Shown here: positions 55,129 through 63,846 of the stretch, in pieces
Layout of the letters: every line of letters starts with the position of its first letter
Numbering within the stretch: position 1 is the stretch's first letter
Source: Balneolaceae bacterium
Lineage (GTDB): Bacteria > Bacteroidota > Rhodothermia > Balneolales > Balneolaceae
Assembly (NCBI GenBank): GCA_017640605.1
Contig: JAEPQH010000005.1
Coordinates: 171,209-235,208, forward strand
Reading direction: 5' to 3'
DNA: 64,000 nt
Program-made: the position numbers and the translations under genes
The notes under the pieces: model-generated
Seen by the model: the letters and a program-made list of their open reading frames with translations, nothing else
The model's database searches: none
Told to the model about the DNA's origin: nothing

Positions 55129-55238
55129 GCCACGCTGAAGCGTGGCGAAGAATCTACAAAGCCCATTATTTGCCACGGTCTATATTTTTGTAGACCCTTC
55201 ACCGATAGCTGTCGGATCAGGATGACTTTCTGTAGATT
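55129..55238. repeat. composite REP-like hairpin element between metH and metF
   Basis: In order it has an 8-bp stem GCCACGCT/AGCGTGGC (55129-55146), a 6-bp stem GGTCTA/TAGACC (55177-55196) and a small CCGA/TCGG stem (55202-55215). The last three-quarters are bracketed by AATCTACA (55151-55158) and TGTAGATT (55231-55238). The minus strand reads AGTCATCCTGATCC, resembling the common Bacteroidota intergenic GTCATCCTGA repeat. It reaches into the metH stop codon. Confidence 0.65.
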
Positions 55239-57921
55239 ATTCATCGTACCCCAAATTAGAAGAGAGCCATTTCTCAGTTTCTTCGACACTTTGCCCTTTT
55301 CTTTTTGCATAATCTGTTATTTGATCTTTCCCAAATTTCCCCACGTTGAAGTAGCGAGATTCAGGGTGTGCAAAATAGAAACCACTCACCGAGCTAGCCG
55401 GATACATCGCACATGATTCAGTGAGTGAAATCCCTGTATTTTTCTCAACATCCAGAGTATCAAATAAAATTCTCTTTTCGGTATGATCAGGACATGCCGG
55501 ATATCCGGGTGCGGGTCTGATTCCTCGATATTGCTCTGCAATGAAGGCCTCATTATCGAAAGGTTCTTCACTATATCCCCAAAACTCAGTCCGAATTTTA
55601 TAATGAAGGTACTCTGCATGAGCTTCCGCCAATCGATCAGCTAAGGCTTTTATCAAAATGGAATTATAGTCATCGTGGCTATCTTCAAATCGCTTCAAAT
55701 AGGTTTCGATGCCAAGACCAGCCGTTACGGCAAATAATCCCATGTAATCATGTATACCGGTATCGATTGGAGCTACAAAATCAGCCAGACAATGATTTGG
55801 TTGTCCAGATCTCTTCTCAGCCTGCTGGCGTAGAAAATGGAATCGGGTTAATTCTTCATCCCGATCTTCATTGGTAAACAAAATAATATCTTCATTTACA
55901 GAATTTGCCGGAAACAGTCCAAAAACTGCTTTTGCTTGTAAGAGATCCTCTGTAATGATTTCATCAAGTAATTGATTCGCATCATCAAATAATTGTGTTG
56001 CTTGCTCTCCTACCTTGGAATCAGTTAAGATAGATGGATATTTCCCTGTCAACATCCAAGTTCTGAAAAAAGGTGACCAATCGATGCACTTTCTAAGAGT
56101 ACTCAGATCTACAGAATCATGAACAAAGATGCCCGTCTTTATTGGTGGATGGATGTTTTGCTTATCCCATTCGATATTAAATCGATTTTTTCTGGCTTCA
56201 TCAAAGGATAACAGTGTTCGAGATTGATTCTTTTGTTCGTGCGCTGTTCTCAGCTTCGAATACTCTTCCTTAAATTTTGCTTTTGTGCGTTGTTTCTGCT
56301 GTTCGTTAAGTAAATCTGTACAAATAGAAACCGATCGAGAGGCATCATTCACATGAATTACCGGCGATGAATAATTGGGATCGATTTTTACAGCTGTATG
56401 AATTCTGGATGTGGTAGCTCCACCGATTAACAATGGTGTATGCATTCCACGCTTTTCCATCTCCTTTGCAACTCCTACCATTTCATCTAAAGAGGGTGTG
56501 ATAAGACCACTGAGTCCGATTACATCCGCTCCGGTTCGTTCGGCTTCATCCAAAATCTTATCGGTCGGCACCATCACTCCCAAATCAACAATGTCGAAGT
56601 TATTACATGCCAGAACCACACCTACGATGTTTTTCCCGATGTCGTGAACATCTCCTTTTACCGTAGCCAAAAGCACCTTAGCACGTTGGGATTCATCTTT
56701 GTTCTTTGCTTTCTCTTCTTCCAAAAACGGAGTGAGATAAGCTACAGCTTGTTTCATTACCCGAGCACTTTTCACAACCTGAGGCAGAAACATTTTTCCA
56801 TCCCCAAACAGATCGCCAACAATATTCATCCCGTCCATTAGCGGACCTTCTATCACCCGAAGTGGACTCCCGATTTTTTGTCGAGCTTCTTCGGTATCGG
56901 CATCAATAAATTCGGTGATACCTTTTACCAACGAGTAACTCAATCGTTCTTCTACAGCTTTTGTTCGCCACTCTTGGGTTTCTTTTTGTTTGATTTCACC
57001 TGTTCCCCGGTACTTTTCGGCAATATCAAGCAATCGTTCAGTGGCATCTTCTCTACGGTCAAGCAGTACATCTTCAACCCGTTCAAGCAGCTCCTTTGGG
57101 ATTTCATCATACACTTCAAGCTGCGTTGGGTTTACAATTCCCATATCCATACCGTGTTTTATGGCATGATATAAAAAGGCAGAATGCATAGCTTCACGAA
57201 CAGGATTATTTCCCCGAAACGAAAACGATACGTTACTTACTCCGCCAATTACATGGGCACCCGGTAGATTTTCTCGAATCCATTTCGCTGTTTGGAAAAA
57301 ATCGAGTGCATTTCGCCGATGTTCATCCATTCCGGTTGCAACTGGAAAGATGTTAGGATCTAATATCACATCAGAAGAATTAAATCCTACCCTATCAACT
57401 AATAATTTATAGGACCGTTGACATATTTCAATTCTCCGATCTAGTGTATCGGCTTGACCATCTTCATCAAAAGCCATAGCTATGACCGCTGCACCAAATT
57501 TTCGAATAATTTTTGCCCTACGAATGAACTCTTCCTCTCCATCTTTTAAACTGATGGAATTCACCACGCCTTTACCTTGAATTACTTTTAACCCGGCTTC
57601 AATTACTTCCCATTTCGAAGAATCAATCATTATGGGGATGCGAGCAATATCCGGCTCTGAGGCAATCAAATTCAGAAAGATGGTCATTTCTTTGGCCGAA
57701 TCGAGCATGCCTTCGTCCATGTTTACATCCAGAATCTGAGCTCCTCCCTGCACCTGATCCAAAGCCACTTCCAGCGCTGTTTCATAATCACCGGCTTTGA
57801 TCAAATTCAAAAATCGTTTAGATCCCGTAACATTGGTGCGCTCCCCCACATTAACAAAATTCGAATCGGGTGTGATAATGAGAGGTTCAAGTCCGCTAAG
57901 TGTAATTGGATTGGGCTTCAT
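55237..57921 (-). CDS. metH: methionine synthase, folate/cobalamin/activation part
   Basis: 894 residues corresponding to the C-terminal three modules of cobalamin-dependent methionine synthase. The pterin-binding barrel opens [16 protein letters not shown] (residues 1-~300). The cobalamin cap and Rossmann modules have the axial-histidine motif [11 protein letters not shown] and the following [13 protein letters not shown]. The SAM-dependent activation domain lies at about residues 560-894 ([12 protein letters not shown]). The homocysteine domain is a separate upstream gene overlapping by four bases. Joined, the two halves equal a full MetH of about 1,230 residues. Confidence 0.95.
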   Translation of the reverse strand: MKPNPITLSGLEPLIITPDSNFVNVGERTNVTGSKRFLNLIKAGDYETALEVALDQVQGGAQILDVNMDEGMLDSAKEMTIFLNLIASEPDIARIPIMIDSSKWEVIEAGLKVIQGKGVVNSISLKDGEEEFIRRAKIIRKFGAAVIAMAFDEDGQADTLDRRIEICQRSYKLLVDRVGFNSSDVILDPNIFPVATGMDEHRRNALDFFQTAKWIRENLPGAHVIGGVSNVSFSFRGNNPVREAMHSAFLYHAIKHGMDMGIVNPTQLEVYDEIPKELLERVEDVLLDRREDATERLLDIAEKYRGTGEIKQKETQEWRTKAVEERLSYSLVKGITEFIDADTEEARQKIGSPLRVIEGPLMDGMNIVGDLFGDGKMFLPQVVKSARVMKQAVAYLTPFLEEEKAKNKDESQRAKVLLATVKGDVHDIGKNIVGVVLACNNFDIVDLGVMVPTDKILDEAERTGADVIGLSGLITPSLDEMVGVAKEMEKRGMHTPLLIGGATTSRIHTAVKIDPNYSSPVIHVNDASRSVSICTDLLNEQQKQRTKAKFKEEYSKLRTAHEQKNQSRTLLSFDEARKNRFNIEWDKQNIHPPIKTGIFVHDSVDLSTLRKCIDWSPFFRTWMLTGKYPSILTDSKVGEQATQLFDDANQLLDEIITEDLLQAKAVFGLFPANSVNEDIILFTNEDRDEELTRFHFLRQQAEKRSGQPNHCLADFVAPIDTGIHDYMGLFAVTAGLGIETYLKRFEDSHDDYNSILIKALADRLAEAHAEYLHYKIRTEFWGYSEEPFDNEAFIAEQYRGIRPAPGYPACPDHTEKRILFDTLDVEKNTGISLTESCAMYPASSVSGFYFAHPESRYFNVGKFGKDQITDYAKRKGQSVEETEKWLSSNLGYDE

Positions 57922-58925
57922 CCTGCTAACACTCCCTCAGTAATTTTTCTGGGCTGATAATTTGCAGCCAATTCTGCCATTACTTTAATGTGATCCGGTG
58001 TTGTACCACAACATCCTCCTAAAATATTTACCAAACCATCTTCCAAATAAGATTTCACTTCTTTACCCATGGCTTCGGGACCCTGATCATATTCCCCAAA
58101 TTCGTTGGGGAGCCCTGCATTCGGATATGCGCTGATAAAATACCCGGCATTTTGAGCCAAGGTTTTCACATACGGTTTTAGTTGGGATGCCCCCAGTGCA
58201 CAATTCAATCCAATCGATAAAATGGGTGCATGCGATAATGAAATCAAAAAAGCCTCTACGGTTTGTCCCGATAAGGTTCGGCCACTTGCATCGGTGATTG
58301 TCCCGGAAATCATAATCGGAATTTCATTTCCGGATTCTTCGAAAAGCTCCAATATTCCGTAAATGGCAGCTTTTGCATTCAACGTATCAAAAATAGTTTC
58401 GATGAGTAATACATCAGAGCCACCGTCCATCAATCCACGCGCTTGTTCTTTATAGGCTTCCGCCAACTGATCGAATGAAATAGCGCGATATTCCGGTCTG
58501 CTTACATCGGGCGAGAGCGAAGCGGTTTTATTGGTTGGTCCCATCGCACCGGCAACAAACCTCGGTTTTGAGGGATCTTTTTTGGTGAAAATATCACAAG
58601 CTTTTTTTGCTATCCGGGCGGATTCAAAATTTAAATCATACACAATAGACTCTAAATCATAATCAGCCTGTGCAATGGACGTGCCACTAAAGGTGTTTGT
58701 TTCTACAATATCTGCTCCTGCTTCCAAATATTGTTCGTGAATGTTTTGAATCACATCCGGGCGTGTAAGCGACAGTAGATCGTTATTTCCTTTCAAATCG
58801 ATGCTTGAATCACGAAATCTATCCCTCCGAAAATCATCTTCACCGAGATTAAACCGCTGGATCATCGTGCCCATTGCACCATCCAAAACTAAAACGCGCT
58901 GCTGTAATAATTCTTTGATAATCAC
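57918..58925 (-). CDS. metH: methionine synthase, homocysteine-binding part
   Basis: 335 residues forming the zinc-dependent homocysteine S-methyltransferase barrel of Met[17 protein letters not shown] is at the start. ETNTFSGTS follows, and the zinc cysteines are in [11 protein letters not shown] and [12 protein letters not shown] choose GTG 58925. The longer frame from 58970 begins inside helix P1 of the SAM riboswitch and would put the regulatory hairpin in coding sequence. Its ATGA overlap with the second metH gene suggests coupled translation and a two-subunit enzyme. Confidence 0.92.
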   Translation of the reverse strand: MIIKELLQQRVLVLDGAMGTMIQRFNLGEDDFRRDRFRDSSIDLKGNNDLLSLTRPDVIQNIHEQYLEAGADIVETNTFSGTSIAQADYDLESIVYDLNFESARIAKKACDIFTKKDPSKPRFVAGAMGPTNKTASLSPDVSRPEYRAISFDQLAEAYKEQARGLMDGGSDVLLIETIFDTLNAKAAIYGILELFEESGNEIPIMISGTITDASGRTLSGQTVEAFLISLSHAPILSIGLNCALGASQLKPYVKTLAQNAGYFISAYPNAGLPNEFGEYDQGPEAMGKEVKSYLEDGLVNILGGCCGTTPDHIKVMAELAANYQPRKITEGVLAG

Positions 58926-58959
58926 TCTATTAAGGATTGGCTTATTAACAAAGAGTGAT
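58921..58959 (-). promoter_or_regulatory. start-codon-sequestering hairpin of the SAM riboswitch
   Basis: On the minus strand ATCACTCT (58959-58952) pairs perfectly with AGAGTGAT (58928-58921). The GTG start of metH (58925-58923) lies within the second arm. The loop contains TTAATAAG (58948-58941), complementary to the 5' strand of riboswitch helix P1 (CTTATTAA, 59080-59073). A SAM-dependent exchange between P1 and this hairpin is therefore possible. No U tract follows, which argues for translational control. Confidence 0.65.
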
Positions 58960-58969
58960 GGAAAGCTCA

Positions 58970-59080
58970 CTTATTTTTCTTCGCATAACACGAAGTGGGA
59001 TTTGGCACCTTTTTTGAATCAAGAATTCAAACGGTTGCCAAGACTTCTACGGGCCCATTCCCTCAGTCTTTCTTAATAAG
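58970..59080 (-). promoter_or_regulatory. SAM-I (S-box) riboswitch upstream of metH
   Basis: The minus strand shows the SAM-I core in order: CTTATTAAGA (P1 5' strand), ACTGAGGGAA, GGGCCCGTAGAAGTCT, TGGCAACC, a P3 stem TTTGAAT/ATTCAAA, AGGTGCCAAATCCC, a P4 stem CTTCG/CGAAG and AATAAG closing P1. The invariant GAGGGA, GGCAACC and GGTGCCAA blocks are intact. SAM binding should lower expression of the split metH and probably metF. Confidence 0.93.
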
Positions 59081-59135
59081 CATTAAAAACTGCTTCGAAG
59101 ATAAAACTTCCTTACGACATGTCAAATTATCGGCG

Positions 59136-60794
59136 TTAAAGCCTAGTTGTTAACGCAACATGTACTTTTCCGTTACCAAATCCGCTTTGTGGGGAAATGG
59201 CGTAAGAAAAACTAAGTCGCCCTACTCTAACTTTATAACTTAAACCAAATCCAAAAGATTGAAGCCATTCGCTTTGTTTAAATTGATGGGTTGATTCAGT
59301 TAATAATTTCGGGCGATGGTATCTGCCGGCGGCAACAAAAGAGAACAGGTAAGAATTTGGATTGGTCATAAACCGATACTCTACATCCGCCCAGCTCAGT
59401 AACGATGCAGTAAATTGTTCTTCCGAAAATCCTCTCAAAGATGTCGCCCCACCAAAACGAAATAGATCGCTATCGGTAAAAGTACTGCCATTAAGTAGAA
59501 ACGATTCTGATCGAATCGCTAATACGCTTTGCTCGCTTAAAGAGATAAATCCGGTAATCTGAGCAGTCAAATGTTGTTGGGAAAAACTGCGAATGGAATC
59601 GATATCTACACTTTTCTCAGAAACCCCAAAAATTACCGAAGCTTTAATTCCACTTGTAGGTACTTCCAATCTATTTAAGGTGGATAATTCAAATCCAAGT
59701 GTGGCTGTTCTACGATTTCCTCCCGGTTCAATCATGTTCCCGGTTGATCCCGTAGTACCTTCTACAGATATCCCGGAAATCATTTTTAATTGAGGAGAAG
59801 TTTGATAGAAGCCACTTAATTTAAACTCTCGATGTTGATAGGTGGTATCGTTTTGAAATAATCGAACGCCTGCTTCTAATCCAACCGGAAGCGATCCTAT
59901 CCAGTTTTGTTTTACTTTTGTGTTCAATCGACTTACTTCCGGTTCAATTCGTCGATAAATCAAATCAATGCCATTTCCTTCCGCAAAAACCGACAACAAA
60001 TTTAGCTTAACATCCCCAACAATTTGTCCGTTTCCGTTCGCATCCGGCACATAACCTAACACCCCATCAAACTGATTAAGCTGAAGCTCCTGTACATCAA
60101 CCACTGCGTAATATTCATTATCAACTAATTGCACCTGTGGGAAGCTAACCTCTTCGAATAATTCACTTTGCAACAACCGCTCTCTTATTCTTTGAAGCGT
60201 GGTGTAGGTTGTTATTGATGAACTACTTGCTCTGGATATTTTTGATAAATATTGATCCGAATTTAAGCGATTTCCATTCACAATTAATCCTTGTAAGAAC
60301 ACTTGCTCACCAGGTTTCAAATCAACTTCAATCGCCACACTATTCTTAAGCGTATCAATGTAGAAGGAGCTAATAGTAGCTTCGGCAAAATAGTATCCAT
60401 CTTGGAGATAGCTATCGAGTGTGGACTCAATCAAGTCTTCAATACTTTGTTTGGTGTATCTGATCTTCGATATATCAGCAATAACCTTCTCTCGTTCCCT
60501 GATCATCAAATTCGCTTCAAATGGCTCGCCTTGATCTACATAGATAATACTTTCAATTTCTTCGATGTTTACGCTCAAAAAACCGAGATCGGCGTAATAT
60601 GTGGTTAGGATGTTTTTAGCAGATTCTGGCTGATTGGCAATCCTTTCCACAATCGATGCAGGAACGGAAAGTGAATCGCCATCCATCGAAAGAAATTGAA
60701 ATTCCTGAGCTTCTGAAACGATTGAGAACCCAAAAAAAAGAATTGGAAAAACGACTACAAAAATTAGACGGCGATTGCTAAAAATCACACGCAT
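59136..60794 (-). CDS. BamA/TamA-like outer-membrane protein (POTRA domains plus barrel)
   Basis: About 552 residues with a signal peptide (LIFVVVFPILFFGFSIVSEAQ). The N-terminal half holds POTRA-like segments (LIESTLDSYLQDGYYFAEATI, KPGEQVFLQGLIVNGNR). The C-terminal half is a surface-antigen barrel with the conserved FRFGGATSLRGFSEEQF segment near residue 460 and a C-terminal strand ending in Leu. It resembles Omp85-family proteins that insert outer-membrane proteins or export substrates. I start at ATG 60794; starting at 60905 would overlap the divergent gene at 60855. Confidence 0.85.
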   Translation of the reverse strand: MRVIFSNRRLIFVVVFPILFFGFSIVSEAQEFQFLSMDGDSLSVPASIVERIANQPESAKNILTTYYADLGFLSVNIEEIESIIYVDQGEPFEANLMIREREKVIADISKIRYTKQSIEDLIESTLDSYLQDGYYFAEATISSFYIDTLKNSVAIEVDLKPGEQVFLQGLIVNGNRLNSDQYLSKISRASSSSITTYTTLQRIRERLLQSELFEEVSFPQVQLVDNEYYAVVDVQELQLNQFDGVLGYVPDANGNGQIVGDVKLNLLSVFAEGNGIDLIYRRIEPEVSRLNTKVKQNWIGSLPVGLEAGVRLFQNDTTYQHREFKLSGFYQTSPQLKMISGISVEGTTGSTGNMIEPGGNRRTATLGFELSTLNRLEVPTSGIKASVIFGVSEKSVDIDSIRSFSQQHLTAQITGFISLSEQSVLAIRSESFLLNGSTFTDSDLFRFGGATSLRGFSEEQFTASLLSWADVEYRFMTNPNSYLFSFVAAGRYHRPKLLTESTHQFKQSEWLQSFGFGLSYKVRVGRLSFSYAISPQSGFGNGKVHVALTTRL

Positions 60795-60854
60795 ATTACA
60801 TCTCTGCTTGATTCTAAGTACCTTTGCAACCCTCATTTTAAATCGAAGAAGTAA

Positions 60855-62261
60855 ATGATTCATACGTACCAAGAGCTGATCGAGCAAAGCTTTGAATTCC
60901 CGCAAGAGGGTTTTGAGTTGGTTGACGGTAGCTTACAATTTAACGGAGTTAATCTCGCAGAACTTATAAAAAAATACGGAACTCCATTTCGTTTAACCTA
61001 TCTGCCGAAAATACGATCTCAAATAAAAAAAGCGCGATCTATTTTCCATGAAGTGATGCAAACGCATGCTTATCAGGGCACCTACGAGTTTTGTTACTGT
61101 ACCAAATGCTGCCATTTTAGTCATGTTGTACGCTCGGCGATGAAAGAAAACGTGAGTTTAGAAACTTCTTCTTCTTTCGATATTGATTTGATTGAGCGAC
61201 TTTTTGATAATCATCGCATCGACGAGGAGCGCTATATTATCCACAACGGGTACAAAACCGACAATTATTTACTGAAGATTGAGCGCCTTCACAAACTAGG
61301 TTTTAACAATTCCATTACCATAATCGATTCGGTAGACGAGTTGGACAAACTTGAGCGACTCGATATTGAAGGCCCAATTAAAATTGGAATACGTCTATCG
61401 GTAGAACAAGAGCCTTCGGCCGCCTATTACACCTCTCGAATGGGATTGAATCACAATAAAATCATGGAGTTGGTGCAGTCCAGAATTGTTGATAATCCGA
61501 AATTCGACTTACGAATGCTTCACTTTTTTGTGGATTCGGGCATCAGCGATTCCATGTACTATTGGGGAGAATTTAAAAAAGCACTGAATTTATATTCGGA
61601 TTTGAAGCGTATTGCACCAGAAATGAATGGATTAAATATTGGCGGAGGCTTCCCGATCAGTAATTCACTTGGATTTGAGTTCGATTATAAAGCAGTTGCC
61701 AATTACATTATCGAAACCATAGCGGAACACTGCGATACCGATAATATTCCACATCCCGATATTTATACAGAGTTCGGCAAATATACCGTTGGTGAAAGTG
61801 GAGCTGTGATTTTTGAAGTGATTGCTCAAAAGCAGCAAAACGATGCCGAGCTTTGGTATATCATCAATAACAGTTTGATGAACACCATCCCCGATGCATG
61901 GTCGATTAATGAGAAATTTATTCTGCTCCCGGTTAATAAATGGGATCGCCCATCAAAGCGGATTAATATTGGTGGCATTAGTTGCGATCAGCACGATTAT
62001 TACAACTCGGAGCAACTAGATCAACATGTGGTGCTGCCGACTTATCCTGCTGATGATCCGGAGCCGTTGTATATCGGGTTTTTCCACACCGGAGCTTATC
62101 AGGATGCCATTAGTGGATATGGAGGAATTAAACACTGTCTAATTCCATCTCCTAAACAAATTGTGGTTGATATTGACGAGAAAGGCAACCAAGTTGAATT
62201 TCTCTATCGCGACGAGCAATCTGTACAAACTATGTTAGACATTTTAGGCTATAACGATTAG
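60855..62261 (+). CDS. SpeA-like (alanine-racemase-fold) arginine decarboxylase-type enzyme
   Basis: A 468-residue PLP decarboxylase of the fold III/SpeA type. The PLP lysine is K84 in FCYCTKCCHFSHVV, matching the YPIKVNQ region of SpeA. NIGGGFPISN binds PLP phosphate, and EFGKYTVGESG corresponds to the EPGR segment. GISCDQHDYY supplies the catalytic Cys-Asp of the dimer interface. It is shorter than E. coli SpeA (658). Arginine to agmatine is the most likely reaction; carboxy-aminopropyl substrates are an alternative. It opens an apparent polyamine operon. Confidence 0.78.
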   Translation: MIHTYQELIEQSFEFPQEGFELVDGSLQFNGVNLAELIKKYGTPFRLTYLPKIRSQIKKARSIFHEVMQTHAYQGTYEFCYCTKCCHFSHVVRSAMKENVSLETSSSFDIDLIERLFDNHRIDEERYIIHNGYKTDNYLLKIERLHKLGFNNSITIIDSVDELDKLERLDIEGPIKIGIRLSVEQEPSAAYYTSRMGLNHNKIMELVQSRIVDNPKFDLRMLHFFVDSGISDSMYYWGEFKKALNLYSDLKRIAPEMNGLNIGGGFPISNSLGFEFDYKAVANYIIETIAEHCDTDNIPHPDIYTEFGKYTVGESGAVIFEVIAQKQQNDAELWYIINNSLMNTIPDAWSINEKFILLPVNKWDRPSKRINIGGISCDQHDYYNSEQLDQHVVLPTYPADDPEPLYIGFFHTGAYQDAISGYGGIKHCLIPSPKQIVVDIDEKGNQVEFLYRDEQSVQTMLDILGYND

Positions 62262-62270
62262 TCAATAAGT

Positions 62271-62528
62271 ATGCCGGTTATATCCTCATTTTATGGAATT
62301 ATAATTCAGATGTTCTATTTTGATCATAATCCTCCTCATATTCATGCCGTTTACGGAGAATACAGAGTAGTGATTTCGATCAAAGATCAAGTTGTCGATG
62401 GAATCATGCCCAAAAGAGCTTTGAATTTGATCTTTGAATGGATGGAATTACATCGAGAAGAATTACTTAAAGATTGGGAACTAGCGCAGATAGGCGAACC
62501 TCTTTTCAAAATTGAACCTCTAGCTTAA
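62271..62528 (+). CDS. DUF4160 protein
   Basis: An 85-residue protein with the DUF4160 signature: FYGIIIQMFYFDHNPPHIHAVYGEYRVVISI and a helical C-terminus LNLIFEWMELHREELLKDWE. DUF4160 genes are usually followed by a DUF2442 gene, as here (five bases), and the pair has been suggested to be toxin-antitoxin-like. It lies nine bases after the decarboxylase, so it should be co-transcribed with it. Confidence 0.88.
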   Translation: MPVISSFYGIIIQMFYFDHNPPHIHAVYGEYRVVISIKDQVVDGIMPKRALNLIFEWMELHREELLKDWELAQIGEPLFKIEPLA

Positions 62529-62533
62529 ACCAC

Positions 62534-62791
62534 ATGAACACAATAAGAGTTAAATCCGCTGAATATTTAAGTGAATATAAGATCAAGCTATTGTTTAGTT
62601 CTGACGAAGAGAGTGTAATTGATTTTAAAGATCTAATCACCAAAGGCTCAGTTTTTGAACCATTGAACGATAAAAAATTCTTTGCAGATTTCAAGTTGAA
62701 CGATTGGACTATTTTTTGGAAAAATGGTGCTGACTTTTCCCCTGAATTTCTTTACGAAATAGCATTTAAAAAACAAACCATATCCTCATAG
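62534..62791 (+). CDS. DUF2442 protein
   Basis: An 85-residue protein of the DUF2442 fold: short beta strands (KIKLLFSSDEESVIDFKDLI), FFADFKLNDWTIFWKNGADFSPEFLYE near the end. This is the usual partner of DUF4160. Function is unproven; a regulatory or antitoxin role has been proposed for the pair from genomic context. It ends four bases before the DHS-family gene. Confidence 0.87.
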   Translation: MNTIRVKSAEYLSEYKIKLLFSSDEESVIDFKDLITKGSVFEPLNDKKFFADFKLNDWTIFWKNGADFSPEFLYEIAFKKQTISS

Positions 62792-62795
62792 ACAG

Positions 62796-63764
62796 ATGAA
62801 TAAAGGCCCAGTTTCACAATTTATTCAACATCATTACCGCCATTTTAATGCTGCCGCATTAGTCGATGCAGCAAAGGCTTACGAGGATCAGCTGAATAAC
62901 AATGCTAAGATGATGATCACCTTGGCCGGGGCAATGAGTACTGCCGAATTAGGTATTTCTTTAGCTGAAATGATTCGTCAGGACAAGGTACACATTATCA
63001 CTTGTACCGGTGCGAATCTGGAAGAAGATGTCTTCAACTTAGTAGCTCACGATCACTACAAGCGTATTCCGAACTACCGGGATTTGAGTCCGGAAGATGA
63101 ACAGGAACTACTAGAGAATCACTTTAATCGAGTGACCGATACGTGCATCCCTGAAGAAGAAGCCATGCGTGCCATCGAAGAACATTTGGTCAAACGATGG
63201 GTTGCTGCTTCGGAATCCGGAGAGCGCTATCTCCCCCACGAGTATTTCTACGATATTCTCCTCTCAGGTGATTTGAAATCGGAATATCAAATCGATCCGA
63301 AAAATTCCTGGCTGCTTGCCGCTGCAGAAAAAAACTTACCGATTATTGTTCCCGGCTGGGAAGATTCGACCTGTGGTAATTTCTTCGCCTCCCATTGTAT
63401 CGAAGGACGAACATCTCCAAACGCGATGAAATCCGGTATCGAATACATGATGTTTTTGGCCGATTGGTACCAAAAGAACTCCGAGAATGGAATTGGCTTC
63501 TTCCAAATTGGTGGCGGTATCGCGGGCGATTTCCCGATCTGCGTGGTTCCGATGCTCGATCAAGACTTAGGCATCGATGCACCACTTTGGAGCTATTTCT
63601 GCCAGATTTCGGATTCTACCACCAGTTTTGGCTCTTATTCAGGCGCAGTTCCCAACGAAAAAATCACATGGGGCAAACTAGGAATCGAAACTCCAAAGTT
63701 TATCATCGAATCTGACGCCACTATTGTTGCACCGCTTATTTTTGCGTACTTGTTGGGTTGGTGA
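62796..63764 (+). CDS. deoxyhypusine-synthase-family enzyme (likely polyamine aminobutyltransferase)
   Basis: A 322-residue NAD-dependent DHS-family protein. LAGAMSTAELGISLAEMI, TCTGANLEED, PGWEDSTCGNFF, QIGGGIAGDFP (GGG 239-241) and the C-terminal WGKLG are present. The catalytic lysine aligned with human Lys329 is K294 in TWGK, and Glu288 and Trp292 are also kept. Human His288 and Asp316, which contact spermidine, align with Phe and Tyr here, pointing to a different amine. Bacteria lack eIF5A, so a polyamine product (for example homospermidine-like) is more likely than deoxyhypusine. Confidence 0.82.
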   Translation: MNKGPVSQFIQHHYRHFNAAALVDAAKAYEDQLNNNAKMMITLAGAMSTAELGISLAEMIRQDKVHIITCTGANLEEDVFNLVAHDHYKRIPNYRDLSPEDEQELLENHFNRVTDTCIPEEEAMRAIEEHLVKRWVAASESGERYLPHEYFYDILLSGDLKSEYQIDPKNSWLLAAAEKNLPIIVPGWEDSTCGNFFASHCIEGRTSPNAMKSGIEYMMFLADWYQKNSENGIGFFQIGGGIAGDFPICVVPMLDQDLGIDAPLWSYFCQISDSTTSFGSYSGAVPNEKITWGKLGIETPKFIIESDATIVAPLIFAYLLGW

Positions 63765-63772
63765 TTTAGTTA

Positions 63773-63846
63773 GTTATTCGTTAATCGTTAATCGGTTTGT
63801 CTTGTTGATGCCTAAAGAAGGTTGACGTTTTTAATTAACGAATAAC
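63773..63846. repeat. 13-bp inverted repeat flanking the end of a transposase fragment
   Basis: GTTATTCGTTAAT (63773-63785) and ATTAACGAATAAC (63834-63846) are perfect reverse complements 48 bases apart. The right arm covers the last codons of the transposase fragment. They may be a terminator-like structure or part of an insertion-sequence end. Confidence 0.5.

Noticed and set aside
58926..58970. N-terminal extension of the first metH gene from GTG 58970
   Set aside because: It begins inside helix P1 of the SAM riboswitch and would make the regulatory hairpin coding; GTG 58925 fits the family start.
60795..60905. N-terminal extension of the BamA/TamA-like gene from 60905
   Set aside because: It would overlap the divergent decarboxylase and place about 37 basic residues before the signal peptide.
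62796..63764. Loss of the DHS catalytic lysine, suggested by the missing KHH after GGG
   Set aside because: The catalytic lysine of the family is in the C-terminal WGK motif, which is present here as K294; the changed GGG region affects a different site.
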